Positions 35,292 through 43,642 of a stretch of DNA of 64,000 nt are shown here, piece after piece (position 1 is the stretch's first letter; every line of letters starts with the position of its first letter). Both the position numbers and the translations under genes were made by a program. Location of the stretch: contig NZ_CP011941.1 of NCBI RefSeq assembly GCF_001040845.1, positions 1,956,828 through 2,020,827 of the forward strand. Reading direction: 5' to 3'. The notes beneath the pieces were generated by a model. The model was given only the letters and a program-made list of their open reading frames with translations, was not told where the DNA came from and ran no database searches. This stretch comes from Synechococcus sp. WH 8020 (lineage in GTDB: Bacteria > Cyanobacteriota > Cyanobacteriia > PCC-6307 > Cyanobiaceae).

Positions 35292-37120
35292 TGGCAACAT
35301 CCAACCTCGAGGCCTCTGCAGCAGCAACGCGGCAAGTGATCAGCCTGCCCATCGATGACGGACTCACTTGCCTGCGGGGTCTGAGTCCTCAACGGCTCCG
35401 ATTCGAATTGGAATATGCGCTGGAACGGGGCAGCACCGCCAACAGTTTTCTGTTTGATGCCGGCACGGATGGCGAGGGCCAGCATCAGACCGCGCTCCTG
35501 GTGCATCCTCCAGGCAAGGCCTACGACAAGGCCTTCCTCCCGGCTCTTGCCGGCCTGCTTCCCGCCGAAACCACCGAACTCAAGGTTGTGGTTGGCCACG
35601 TCAACCCCAACAGGGTGGCGCTGCTTCGTGATCTGGCAGGCCTCTACCCCGCGCTGGAACTGATTGCCTCGAACGCTGGAGCCAAGCTCCTGGGAGAACT
35701 CTGGTCACAACGCAAACCTGCAGCGCCAGGTCAGGCGAGCGAACAACCAGCCATCCCCGAACTGCCAGCCATTCAGGTGATCCGCCAAGAGCAAACCCTG
35801 CCTCTCAGCCATCGGCACCAGCTTCAACTCGTTCCCGCGCCCACCCCCCGATGGCCCGGGGGTCTGCTGGCGTTTGAACAGTCGCTCGGACTTCTGATGA
35901 GCGGCAAGCTGTTTTCAGCGCACATCTGCACCCACGAATGGGCTGAGTCCGGACGCAGTGCAACGGAAGAAGAGCGACGTCACTTTTATGACTGCCTCAT
36001 GGCACCGATGGCGGGCCAGGTGGACTCCCTTGTAGAGCGCCTTGAAGAGCTGGACATCACCACGGTGGCTCCTGGCCACGGTCCAGCCATCGACACAAGC
36101 TGGCGCAGTTTGTTCAATGACTATCGGCGCTGGGGAGAAAGCCAACAACAAGCAAGCTTGTCCGTTGCACTCCTCTTTGCCAGTGCTTACGGAAACACGG
36201 CTGCCATCGCTGATGCTTTAGCTCAAGGTGTTGGTCGCACTGGGATTCGAATCACCAGTCTCAACTGTGAATTCACACCTCCCAACGAACTGATCAACAC
36301 GATCAAACAAGCAAACGGCATCTTGATCGGCTCACCAACGCTCGGTGGCCATGCGCCAACGCCGATCGTCTCCGCCTTAGGGACGCTCCTTGCCGAAGGA
36401 GACCGCAGTAAACCCGTGGGCGTCTTTGGCAGCTTTGGCTGGAGCGGTGAAGCCATCGACCTGCTGGAAAACAAGCTTCGTGACGGCGGATTTCACTTTG
36501 CATTCGACCCGATCCGGGTGAAGTTCAGTCCCGACGCAGCGATGATTCGAACCCTCGAAGAAACCGGCACCCGATTCGGCCGCGAGTTGCATCGGGAGCA
36601 ACGCAAACAGCAACGCCGCAGCGGAGGCGGGCTTAGTGAAAGCCGCAGTGACCCTGCCGTGCTGGCCCTGGGTCGGGTCGTGGGATCTCTCTGTGTTCTT
36701 ACCGCGCGAAAGGGTGCACTCTCCGGCGCCATGATTGCGAGCTGGGTCTCCCAAGCCAGTTTCACGCCACCGGGATTCACCGTTGCAGTCGCCAAGGATC
36801 GAGCCGTTGAGGCCCTTCTGCATATCGGCGATTGCTTTGCTTTAAACGTGCTTGCCGAAGGGCGCGAGAGCGGGCCCATGAAGCAATTCCTCCAACCGTT
36901 TGAGCCTGGAGCCGATCGCTTTGCCGGGCTGGAACTGAAAGCCAGCCCCCATGAACAGCCCTTGCTCCCAGAGGCCTTGGCGTGGATGGAAGCAACGGTG
37001 AAACAACGTATGGAATGCGGGGATCACTGGCTGATTTACGCCGAGGTCTCCCATGGAGGCGTACTCGATTCCAAAGCCGATACGGCGGTGCATCAACGGC
37101 GCAGCGGCGCGAACTACTAA
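35291..37120 (+). CDS. flv1: Flavodiiron protein with substituted diiron ligands (Flv1-type)
   Basis: This 609-residue protein has the same three-domain layout as its neighbour but a changed metal site. The HxExDH motif reads HVNPNR, the next His position reads APTPRWP, and the Asp position is SGKLF. Only the last His (PGHGPAID) is kept. Loss of ligands is the hallmark of Flv1 and Flv2, which work as heterodimers with Flv3 or Flv4. The flavodoxin-like domain (SLSVALLFASAYGNTA) and flavin-reductase domain (MIASWVSQASFTPPGFTVAV) are intact. TAATG coupling to flv3 suits a heteromeric enzyme. Confidence 0.92.
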   Translation: MATSNLEASAAATRQVISLPIDDGLTCLRGLSPQRLRFELEYALERGSTANSFLFDAGTDGEGQHQTALLVHPPGKAYDKAFLPALAGLLPAETTELKVVVGHVNPNRVALLRDLAGLYPALELIASNAGAKLLGELWSQRKPAAPGQASEQPAIPELPAIQVIRQEQTLPLSHRHQLQLVPAPTPRWPGGLLAFEQSLGLLMSGKLFSAHICTHEWAESGRSATEEERRHFYDCLMAPMAGQVDSLVERLEELDITTVAPGHGPAIDTSWRSLFNDYRRWGESQQQASLSVALLFASAYGNTAAIADALAQGVGRTGIRITSLNCEFTPPNELINTIKQANGILIGSPTLGGHAPTPIVSALGTLLAEGDRSKPVGVFGSFGWSGEAIDLLENKLRDGGFHFAFDPIRVKFSPDAAMIRTLEETGTRFGRELHREQRKQQRRSGGGLSESRSDPAVLALGRVVGSLCVLTARKGALSGAMIASWVSQASFTPPGFTVAVAKDRAVEALLHIGDCFALNVLAEGRESGPMKQFLQPFEPGADRFAGLELKASPHEQPLLPEALAWMEATVKQRMECGDHWLIYAEVSHGGVLDSKADTAVHQRRSGANY

Positions 37121-37151
37121 CGGACTGCGCCAATCAGACCCAGAAACCCTG

Positions 37152-37184
37152 AGCGCTAACTCATAGCGAGTATGAGTTAGCGCT
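37152..37184. promoter_or_regulatory. 14-bp-arm palindrome upstream of rubrerythrin
   Basis: The perfect arms AGCGCTAACTCATA (37152-37165) and TATGAGTTAGCGCT (37171-37184) enclose a five-base spacer, gcgag. No T-tract follows, so a simple terminator is less likely than an operator or RNA hairpin 27 bases ahead of the rubrerythrin ATG. It could also act in separating flv1 from rubrerythrin expression. Confidence 0.6.
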
Positions 37185-37211
37185 AGTATCAAATGATCGA
37201 CCAATCAACCT

Positions 37212-37925
37212 ATGGATCTTTCCAAGCCCTCTACCCAGGCCAACCTCGAAGCCGCCTTTGGCGGCGAAAGCATGGCCAATCGCAAATACCTGTTCTTTGC
37301 GGATGTCGCCAAGAAACTCGGCCGCAGCGATCTCGCCAAGCTCTTCCGTGACACCGCCGCCCAAGAAACAGAACACGCGTTTGCACACTTCCGCCTGCTG
37401 CACCCTGAGCTTGTTGTGACTGACCCCGCCGCGCTTAGCGAGGAGGGCAAACAGGCCTTGCTCACGCGCTGCTTAGAGCTTGCCATCGAGGGCGAAACCT
37501 ACGAATACACCACCATGTATCCGGAGTTTGCCCAGCAAGCCCGCAACGATCGTGATCATGGAGCAGAAGCGGAGTTCAACGAACAGACCAGCGAATCCAA
37601 AGATCACGCAGGCATGTTTAAAACAGCTGCCAAAAACTTCGGCCTGCTCACGCCCATCGAACAGCACCATGCCGAGTCCTATGGCGTTGCCCTTGAAGCA
37701 CTACAAGGCAAAGGCCAAGCGGGTCAGGCCGATGAGCCCGTACCGGGCAAATGGATCTGCAAGGTGTGCTCGATGATTTATGACCCCGCTGAAGGCGATC
37801 CCGACTCCGGAATTGAGCCCGGAACCCCCTTCGAAGCGATTCCAGATGATTGGTCCTGCCCGATTTGCGGTGTTCGCAAAGCCAGCTTCGTGCCCTATCG
37901 GGAAGCGGAATTGAAGTCCGCCTAA
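37212..37925 (+). CDS. Rubrerythrin with C-terminal rubredoxin domain
   Basis: The 237-residue protein is a non-haem iron peroxidase that reduces hydrogen peroxide with electrons passed through its rubredoxin. The N-terminal ferritin-like four-helix domain (about residues 1-165) has the Glu and His ligands in [25 protein letters not shown] and GETYEY. The C-terminal domain (about 183-237) is a full-length rubredoxin, with [20 protein letters not shown] and DDWSCPICG, rather than the shorter form found in many rubrerythrins. It lies downstream of flv1 behind a large palindrome, consistent with an oxidative-stress role. Confidence 0.93.
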   Translation: MDLSKPSTQANLEAAFGGESMANRKYLFFADVAKKLGRSDLAKLFRDTAAQETEHAFAHFRLLHPELVVTDPAALSEEGKQALLTRCLELAIEGETYEYTTMYPEFAQQARNDRDHGAEAEFNEQTSESKDHAGMFKTAAKNFGLLTPIEQHHAESYGVALEALQGKGQAGQADEPVPGKWICKVCSMIYDPAEGDPDSGIEPGTPFEAIPDDWSCPICGVRKASFVPYREAELKSA

Positions 37926-37931
37926 CGCCCG

Positions 37932-38016
37932 CCCCAGGCGTGCAGATCATCCAGAACTGGCAATACTCACGACCGAGGTCCGTCAACGCGTAGTCCACCC
38001 TTGGCGGCACCTCGGG
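37932..38016 (-). pseudogene. C-terminal fragment of an HxlR-family regulator
   Basis: The minus strand here encodes EVPPRVDYALTDLGREY followed by about ten residues to CTPGAG. This matches the end of HxlR-type winged-helix regulators (PPRVEY-LTxLGR). The rest of the domain is missing, because upstream the frame runs into the CDGSH fragment on the opposite strand. It is a relic of a regulator gene. HxlR proteins commonly control quinone and flavin oxidoreductases and pirins, which are the adjacent genes. Confidence 0.65.
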
Positions 38017-38022
38017 ATCATC

Positions 38023-38151
38023 GTTCGCACCACGATCTACGCCTGCAACGGTGGAGCCACAAAGAGCAGTCCTTACTGCGACGGCAGCCACGACCTGAAG
38101 GCGAAGACATCAGGCAAAATTCAGCGTGCATGGTGGAAATTCTGGGCATGA
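38023..38151 (+). pseudogene. C-terminal fragment of a CDGSH-type iron-sulfur protein
   Basis: The plus-strand frame reads YACNGGATKSSPYCDGSHDL. This aligns with the CDGSH [2Fe-2S] signature C-x-C-x2-(S/T)-x3-P-x-C-D-G-S-H, except that the second Cys is Gly. Tracing the frame back into the end of rubrerythrin I found no plausible start codon, so the 5' half is gone. The stop at 38149-38151 overlaps the start of the FMN reductase gene (ATGA), suggesting that the intact gene once preceded it in an operon. Confidence 0.65.
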
Positions 38152-38672
38152 ACAAAACAAAAACAAGCGATGTCTTGGTGATCACCGCAAGCAACGGCGA
38201 AAACCTCAAGCTGGCCCAGCGCTTCGTCGAAACGGCGGAAAACCTAGGCCAATCGGCAGAGCTACTCGATCTCACAACCATCGACCTGCCCTTATTCACT
38301 CCCAGAGCGCAAACGCAAGGCACACCGGAGGAGATCGCCCCCCTGGAGGCCCAACTCATGGCCTCTCCCCGCTGGGTGATCTGTGCACCCGAATACAACG
38401 GCTCGATTCCGCCCTGCCTCACCAATGCGATTGCCTGGCTGTCTGTGCAAGGCAACGACTTTCGGGCGCTCTTCAATAGCCGGCCAATCGCCATCGCCAC
38501 CTTCTCCGGAGGCGTGGGCTTGGAACTGCTTCTATCACTTCGCATCCAGCTCACCCATCTCGGGGCCGAAGTGGTGGGTCGTCAATTGGTCAGCAATCAC
38601 GCCAAACCAGCCAAGGACGACACCATTCAGGACTTACTGCATCGCCTAGGACAGAAACAGGCCCCCCAATGA
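38148..38672 (+). CDS. NADPH-dependent FMN reductase-family protein
   Basis: From ATG 38148 the 174-residue protein has the flavodoxin-like fold of NADPH-dependent FMN reductases and azo/quinone reductases. It shows DVLVITASNGENLKLAQ at the N-terminus and CAPEYNGSIPPCLTNAIAW, whose PEYNGS loop binds the flavin. The reaction is two-electron reduction of flavin, quinones or similar acceptors with NAD(P)H. Its start overlaps the CDGSH relic and its stop overlaps the pirin start by four bases. Confidence 0.9.
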   Translation: MNKTKTSDVLVITASNGENLKLAQRFVETAENLGQSAELLDLTTIDLPLFTPRAQTQGTPEEIAPLEAQLMASPRWVICAPEYNGSIPPCLTNAIAWLSVQGNDFRALFNSRPIAIATFSGGVGLELLLSLRIQLTHLGAEVVGRQLVSNHAKPAKDDTIQDLLHRLGQKQAPQ

Positions 38673-39412
38673 CGCCTCCCTCCAACACCTGCCATCCATC
38701 GCTGGTCTTTCGTCCAGCACAAGAGCGCTTCCATAGCGCCAACAACTGGCTGGAGTCATGGCATAGCTTTTCCTTCGCGGGTCATCACGATCCCAACTGG
38801 ATGGGCTTCGGGCCTCTACGCGTCATCAATGACGACACGATTTCTGCCGGTCGGGGATTTGGCATGCATTCCCATCACGACATGGAGATCATCACGGTGA
38901 TGATCGAGGGGGAGCTCCAACACCAGGATTCGGCCAAAAACCACAGCGTCATTCAGGCTGGAGATGTGCAGCGCATGAGCGCCGGAACTGGAATCATGCA
39001 CAGCGAAATCAATCAAAGCGAACAAACCTGCCGGTTGCTGCAGATCTGGATCGAACCCAGCCAGCAAGGACTCGAGCCTGCCTATGAGCAACGAACAATT
39101 GCCCTAACCGATCAGGAATGGATCCCAGTGCTGGATCCAAACAACAGCGAAGCCATGGCGATTGCGCGACCGATTCAGCTCTGGCGCCTACGGCTTGCCC
39201 AAGGCAAAAGCATCCAACTTCCAAAACTCGCCTATCCAAAGGCCTGGATTCAGATGATCAACGGCGCGATCTCGATCTCAGGTGGAACCGCTGCATCCCC
39301 ATCAAATCTTTGCCAAGGCGATGGGCTTGGGTTTCATCCAACCCAAGCAAAGATGAGCCAAATCCACTCCTCGAGCAATCAAACCGACTTACTCCTATTT
39401 GGGCTGAGCTAG
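38669..39412 (+). CDS. Pirin-family protein
   Basis: Pirins are bicupin proteins with one metal site, and some bacterial members oxidise quercetin. In the 247-residue product the N-terminal cupin shows the iron ligands in GFGMHSHHDMEI and GTGIMHSEIN, equivalent to the two His, His and Glu of human pirin. The start overlaps the FMN reductase stop (ATGA), so the two genes form an operon. Substrate is unknown; quinone or flavonoid-like metabolism is a guess from the family. Confidence 0.92.
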   Translation: MTPPSNTCHPSLVFRPAQERFHSANNWLESWHSFSFAGHHDPNWMGFGPLRVINDDTISAGRGFGMHSHHDMEIITVMIEGELQHQDSAKNHSVIQAGDVQRMSAGTGIMHSEINQSEQTCRLLQIWIEPSQQGLEPAYEQRTIALTDQEWIPVLDPNNSEAMAIARPIQLWRLRLAQGKSIQLPKLAYPKAWIQMINGAISISGGTAASPSNLCQGDGLGFHPTQAKMSQIHSSSNQTDLLLFGLS

Positions 39413-39422
39413 CCGAGTGAAT

Positions 39423-39489
39423 TTTGATACAACAGACCAAAGCTATTTGTTGTATCAAATGCCACAAACCATGGCTGTATCAAATGCCA
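39423..39489. repeat. Inverted and direct repeats of a TTTGATAC/GTATCAAA motif after pirin
   Basis: The 12-base arms TTTGATACAACA (39423-39434) and TGTTGTATCAAA (39448-39459) form a perfect inverted repeat with a 13-base spacer. The right half continues into TGTATCAAATGCCA (39451-39464), which recurs directly at 39476-39489. The core GTATCAAATG also occurs at 37186-37195, between the palindrome and the start of rubrerythrin. A hairpin without a T-tract or a set of operator half-sites are both possible. Confidence 0.6.
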
Positions 39490-39648
39490 TCAATCAACTC
39501 TCATCGCAGCTTTGACAGAACGAATCTCTCAGCGAATGATCAAACACTGACAATCAAAAACAGAATCTATAGAAAATCAGTTGCTAACGCTTAAATTTGC
39601 ATTTTCGCCTTGAAATAACACCTATATCAATCCGATTACCCAGCCTCC

Positions 39649-39855
39649 ATGGGATTTCTTAGCGAACCACAATTCGTAGTGCGCTATCGCGGATTCATTC
39701 TGTTGCAACAACCGAATCAGAGTTGGTTGGTTCGACCAGAACGAAGCCCCATGCAACTTCTACCTTTTAGGACAGCGATCTGTTCGATCGAAGACGCAAA
39801 ATCTCTTGTTGATTGGAAACTCGAAGCCAGCACCAACTTGATTGAAGCTGCCTAA
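39649..39855 (+). CDS. Small protein of unknown function (68 residues)
   Basis: The product starts MGFLSEPQFVVRYRGF and has an even mix of hydrophobic and charged residues, with no signal peptide or membrane helix. The pattern (FVVRYRGFILLQQPNQSWLV, then a Pro/Leu turn and SIEDAKSLVDWKL) looks like a small beta-plus-helix domain. Small proteins of this type are common in marine picocyanobacteria. Nothing shows its function. Confidence 0.55.
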   Translation: MGFLSEPQFVVRYRGFILLQQPNQSWLVRPERSPMQLLPFRTAICSIEDAKSLVDWKLEASTNLIEAA

Positions 39856-39863
39856 GTAAATTT

Positions 39864-40133
39864 TTAAGCCGCTTGTGGGGGCGTGGGTGATCCATTGGGC
39901 TGCAATGGCAACACCAAAGTTGCCCAACGCTCTGGACGTTCGGGGCGTACTCGGCGGGAACGACGCACTCCAAAAGGAACGCGCACCACATTGGTGCCCT
40001 CAATGGCAAGCGTATGACCACGTCCTAATGCTGCCTGCAGGCACTCAGGGAGGTCAGGCAACTGAAGCGAATCGCCTGCAGCAGCTGGAGCTAACACCAC
40101 TTGACCGTGAATGTTAGGAATGTCGTTACTCAT
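39864..40133 (-). CDS. Small protein of unknown function (89 residues)
   Basis: The product begins MSNDIPNIHGQVVLAPAAAG and carries an Arg-rich middle (VRRSRRVRPERPERW) followed by a Pro-rich tail. No domain was recognised. It is convergent with the 68-residue gene, with an eight-base gap, and 94 bases from the end of gcvP. The whole ATG frame is open. The basic stretch could contact nucleic acid, but this is speculation. Confidence 0.55.
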   Translation of the reverse strand: MSNDIPNIHGQVVLAPAAAGDSLQLPDLPECLQAALGRGHTLAIEGTNVVRVPFGVRRSRRVRPERPERWATLVLPLQPNGSPTPPQAA

Positions 40134-40227
40134 GTTGCCTCCTGAGACGGAGCAATTGCCGATCAGTGTGCAAACAGGTCAGCATGCGTGGTTGAAATCG
40201 AAACGTTTATTTCCGATTTCAGTGAAC

Positions 40228-43143
40228 TTACCGCATTGCAACGGGTTCGGCCATCTCTTCAACGCTGGGACACGTGCAAATCAGATTTCGATCGCCAAAG
40301 GCGTTGTCGATGCGTGCCACTGAAGGCCAAAACTTGTTGCTGGCTTGCTCAGGAAGCGGAAATGCAGCCTGCTGCCGGCTGTAGGGACGATCCCAGCTGT
40401 CAGCTGTGACCGCAGCCAAGGTGTGCGGTGCACGGCGCAGAGGGTTGTTCTCCCGATCACTGGATCCATCTTCGATTGCTGCGGCTTCGGCGCGGATCGC
40501 AATCATCGCGTCGCAGAAGCGATCCAGCTCTTCCAAACTCTCGCTTTCAGTGGGTTCCACCATCACCGTGCCCGCCACAGGCCAACTCACCGTGGGGGCG
40601 TGAAAGCCAAAGTCCATCAAACGTTTTGCCAGATCATCCACTTCCAATCCTGCGGTTCGCTTCAGGCCCCGCAGGTCAAGGATGCATTCATGGGCCACCA
40701 GCCCACTCTCCCCTCGAAACAGCACTGGGTAGTGCGCATCCAAGCGACTGGCTAAGTAGTTAGCGGAGAGAAGTGCGATGGCAGTGGCCTGACGCAGGCC
40801 ATAAGGGCCCATCAAACGCAAATACATCCAGCTAATTGGCAAGATGCCTGCACTTCCCCAAGGAGCAGCGGACACGGCCTGAATGGCCTGCTCTCCTCCA
40901 CAATCCATGAAGGGGTGTCCGGGCAAAAACGGCCGCAGATGCGATGCCACCCCAATTGGACCGACACCAGGCCCACCACCACCGTGAGGGATGCAAAAGG
41001 TCTTGTGCAAATTCAGGTGGCAGACATCAGCTCCAAAGGCACCAGGCCTACATAGACCCACCTGCGCATTCAAATTGGCTCCATCGAGATACACCTGCCC
41101 ACCGTGTTCATGCACGAGCGCACAGATTTCGCGAATACGAACCTCAAACACTCCGTGTGTTGAGGGATAGGTGACCATCAAGGCCGCTAGGGATGCGCTG
41201 TGCTGCTCCGCTTTGGCGCGCAAATCCTCCACATCCACATTGCCTTCGTCATCGCAGGCCACCGGCACGACGCGCATGCCCGCCATGACGGCACTGGCTG
41301 GATTGGTGCCATGGGCACTGGTTGGGATGAGACAGACATCTCTGGAGGCCTCTCCGCGGGAGCGATGCCAGGCACGAATCACAAGCAGCCCTGCATATTC
41401 CCCCTGCGAACCGGCATTGGGCTGAAGCGACACACCTGCAAAACCGGTGAGGGCAGCCAGCCACGTTGCGAGGTCCTCAACCATGCGCTGAGACCCCTTC
41501 TGCTGATCCAGAGGAGCAAAGGGATGCATCGCCGCAAACTCCCGCCAGCTCACAGGGACAAGTTCTGAAGCCGCATTGAGCTTCATGGTGCAGCTTCCCA
41601 GGGGAATCATTCCGTGCACCAAGGAAAGATCCTTACTCACCAATCGCTGGATGTAGCGCATCAGCTCGGTTTCACTGCGGTAGCGATGAAAGACCGACTG
41701 TTGAAGCCAGGGAGCTTGGCGACAGGGAACGCCTTTCCAAAGTGCATCGCTGCTCAGCTCTCCTAGGTCGGTTGGGACAGGAGCTTCCACCGCTTGGGCC
41801 AAAACCGCGATGAGACGGCTGATCTCGTCCGAGTCCGAAAGTTCATCCAGGCTGATTCCAAATCCCTGAGCCGTCTCGACTGAGGCGCCATCGGGCAAAA
41901 CACGAAGATTGATGCCTTCACCTGCTGCCAGGTGATGGACCTGCGGTGCCATCGATCCATAGACATCAAAACTGTCAAAACGAGGCGTCTCCTCAAGCGA
42001 ATAGCCCAACTGACGAACCGCCTGTTCGAGCTGAGACCGAAGCGCCACAAGCTTGTGGGCCATCGCCTCCAGCCCTTCCGGGCCGTGATGGATGGCATAA
42101 AACGACGCCATCACAGCCAGCAGCACTTGGGCCGTACAAATGTTGCTCGTAGCTTTGTCGCGTCTGATGTGCTGCTCACGGGTCTGCAAGGCCAGCCGAA
42201 ACGCTGGCTGACCATCAGCATCGCGAGACTGGCCGACAATTCGGCCAGGAACCTGGCGACGAAACGCATCGCGGGTGGCAAAAAAGGCAGCATGGGGACC
42301 GCCCCCGCCCATCGGCACACCAAAACGCTGGGTGCTTCCAACGGCGATGTCGGCACCGAGCTCACCAACCGGTGCGAGCACCACCTGGGCAAGGGGGTCC
42401 ACCGCCACGGTGACGAGGGCACCGCTGTGATGGGCAGCAGCGATGCAGGCGGTCGGATCCCAAAGGCGCCCACAGCGCCCTGGTAGTTGGAGCAAAACCC
42501 CAAAGACATCCTCGCCCCAGCGGAACGCCTCCGGCTCCACCACATCCAGCTCCACTCCAATGGGGAGGGCCCTGGTTTGCAAAACGGCCAATGTCTGGGG
42601 CAACACAGCAGCGTCCACCAAAAATCGCTTGGCCTCCTGACGGCGACAGGTGGACAAGCTCATGGCCATTGCTTCTGCTGCGGCAGTGCCTTCATCGAGC
42701 AGCGAGGCGTTAGCGATCGGCAAGCCCGTGAGCTCGCTGATCAGGGTCTGAAAATTGAACAGTGCTTCCAGACGCCCCTGAGCGATCTCAGCTTGATAGG
42801 GGGTATAGGCCGTGTACCAAGAGGGGTTTTCCAACACCTGACGCTGGATCACCGCTGGGGTCACCGTGTCGTAGTAACCCAAGCCAATCAGCGATCGGCG
42901 CACCTGATTGGCGTCAGCCAAAGCACGCAACTCAGCCAGAGCACTGGCTTCGGTGCAACCACGGGGAAGAGCCTCAACAGGAGGCAGTGAATCAAAAATA
43001 TTGGCAGGAACTACCGCGCGTAAAAACGCCTCGAGGTCCTTAAATCCAAGCGCCTTCAACATCCGTTGTTGCGCCTGCTCTCCGGGGCCGATATGGCGAC
43101 TTACGAACGGGGAAAGCGGCTCAGCCACCGACGCGTCAGACAC
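40228..43143 (-). CDS. gcvP: Glycine dehydrogenase (decarboxylating), P-protein of the glycine cleavage system
   Basis: The P-protein decarboxylates glycine and passes the aminomethyl group to lipoylated GcvH, a key step of cyanobacterial photorespiration. The protein is about 971 residues from the GTG at 43143, placing FVSRHIGPG at residue 13 as in homologues. A TTG at 43221, preceded by GGAAG and 11 bases after the gcvH stop, is an alternative. The cofactor lysine lies in [18 protein letters not shown]. It follows gcvH in the same orientation and is probably co-transcribed. Confidence 0.95.
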   Translation of the reverse strand: MSDASVAEPLSPFVSRHIGPGEQAQQRMLKALGFKDLEAFLRAVVPANIFDSLPPVEALPRGCTEASALAELRALADANQVRRSLIGLGYYDTVTPAVIQRQVLENPSWYTAYTPYQAEIAQGRLEALFNFQTLISELTGLPIANASLLDEGTAAAEAMAMSLSTCRRQEAKRFLVDAAVLPQTLAVLQTRALPIGVELDVVEPEAFRWGEDVFGVLLQLPGRCGRLWDPTACIAAAHHSGALVTVAVDPLAQVVLAPVGELGADIAVGSTQRFGVPMGGGGPHAAFFATRDAFRRQVPGRIVGQSRDADGQPAFRLALQTREQHIRRDKATSNICTAQVLLAVMASFYAIHHGPEGLEAMAHKLVALRSQLEQAVRQLGYSLEETPRFDSFDVYGSMAPQVHHLAAGEGINLRVLPDGASVETAQGFGISLDELSDSDEISRLIAVLAQAVEAPVPTDLGELSSDALWKGVPCRQAPWLQQSVFHRYRSETELMRYIQRLVSKDLSLVHGMIPLGSCTMKLNAASELVPVSWREFAAMHPFAPLDQQKGSQRMVEDLATWLAALTGFAGVSLQPNAGSQGEYAGLLVIRAWHRSRGEASRDVCLIPTSAHGTNPASAVMAGMRVVPVACDDEGNVDVEDLRAKAEQHSASLAALMVTYPSTHGVFEVRIREICALVHEHGGQVYLDGANLNAQVGLCRPGAFGADVCHLNLHKTFCIPHGGGGPGVGPIGVASHLRPFLPGHPFMDCGGEQAIQAVSAAPWGSAGILPISWMYLRLMGPYGLRQATAIALLSANYLASRLDAHYPVLFRGESGLVAHECILDLRGLKRTAGLEVDDLAKRLMDFGFHAPTVSWPVAGTVMVEPTESESLEELDRFCDAMIAIRAEAAAIEDGSSDRENNPLRRAPHTLAAVTADSWDRPYSRQQAAFPLPEQASNKFWPSVARIDNAFGDRNLICTCPSVEEMAEPVAMR

Positions 43144-43232
43144 ACGCTGTTCAAGCAAGGTCAAAAGGCCGGTTGCGGTGACGGCGACTGTAAGGAAGTC
43201 CCCGCCGCATCGACGACCCAATCAAGCTTCCG

Positions 43233-43622
43233 TTATGCAGCCGCCACCTTGGCGGAGTAAGTCGCTGAATCCATCAACTCTTCAATCTGGGGAAGTTCTG
43301 ACGGGCGAATAACCAGAAGCCAACCCTCTCCATGAGGATCATTTTGAAGCTCCTCAGGATTCGCTAATACTGCTTCATTGCGCTGAACCACTTTGCCCGT
43401 GATCGGCGCGTACATCTCCTCAACGGCCTTCACCGATTCCACGGTTCCAAAGCTGGTTCCACGGCTGAGATCAGCCCCCACCTCTGGCAGATCCACGAAC
43501 ACAATGTCGCCGAGCTGATCAACCGCATAGGCGCTCAGTCCAACCCGCACAAGCTCCGCTTCCTGCCGGACGTATTCATGACTGTCGGCGAACCGAAACT
43601 GGTCGGGGAAGTCGAAGGCCAT
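43233..43622 (-). CDS. gcvH: Glycine cleavage system H protein
   Basis: GcvH is the lipoyl shuttle between the P, T and L proteins of glycine cleavage. The 129-residue product has the lipoyl lysine in GTVESVKAVEEMY and the AYAVDQLGDIVFVDLPEVG stretch of the family. It is transcribed just ahead of gcvP. The T protein is not in this window. Confidence 0.97.
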   Translation of the reverse strand: MAFDFPDQFRFADSHEYVRQEAELVRVGLSAYAVDQLGDIVFVDLPEVGADLSRGTSFGTVESVKAVEEMYAPITGKVVQRNEAVLANPEELQNDPHGEGWLLVIRPSELPQIEELMDSATYSAKVAAA

Positions 43623-43642
43623 CGGGCCAGAAGATGCGGTTG

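Noticed and set aside
40194-40222. Inverted repeat TGAAATCG/CGATTTCA after gcvP
   Set aside because: The arms are only 8 bases with a 13-base spacer and no T-tract follows on the gcvP side, so a terminator call is not supported.
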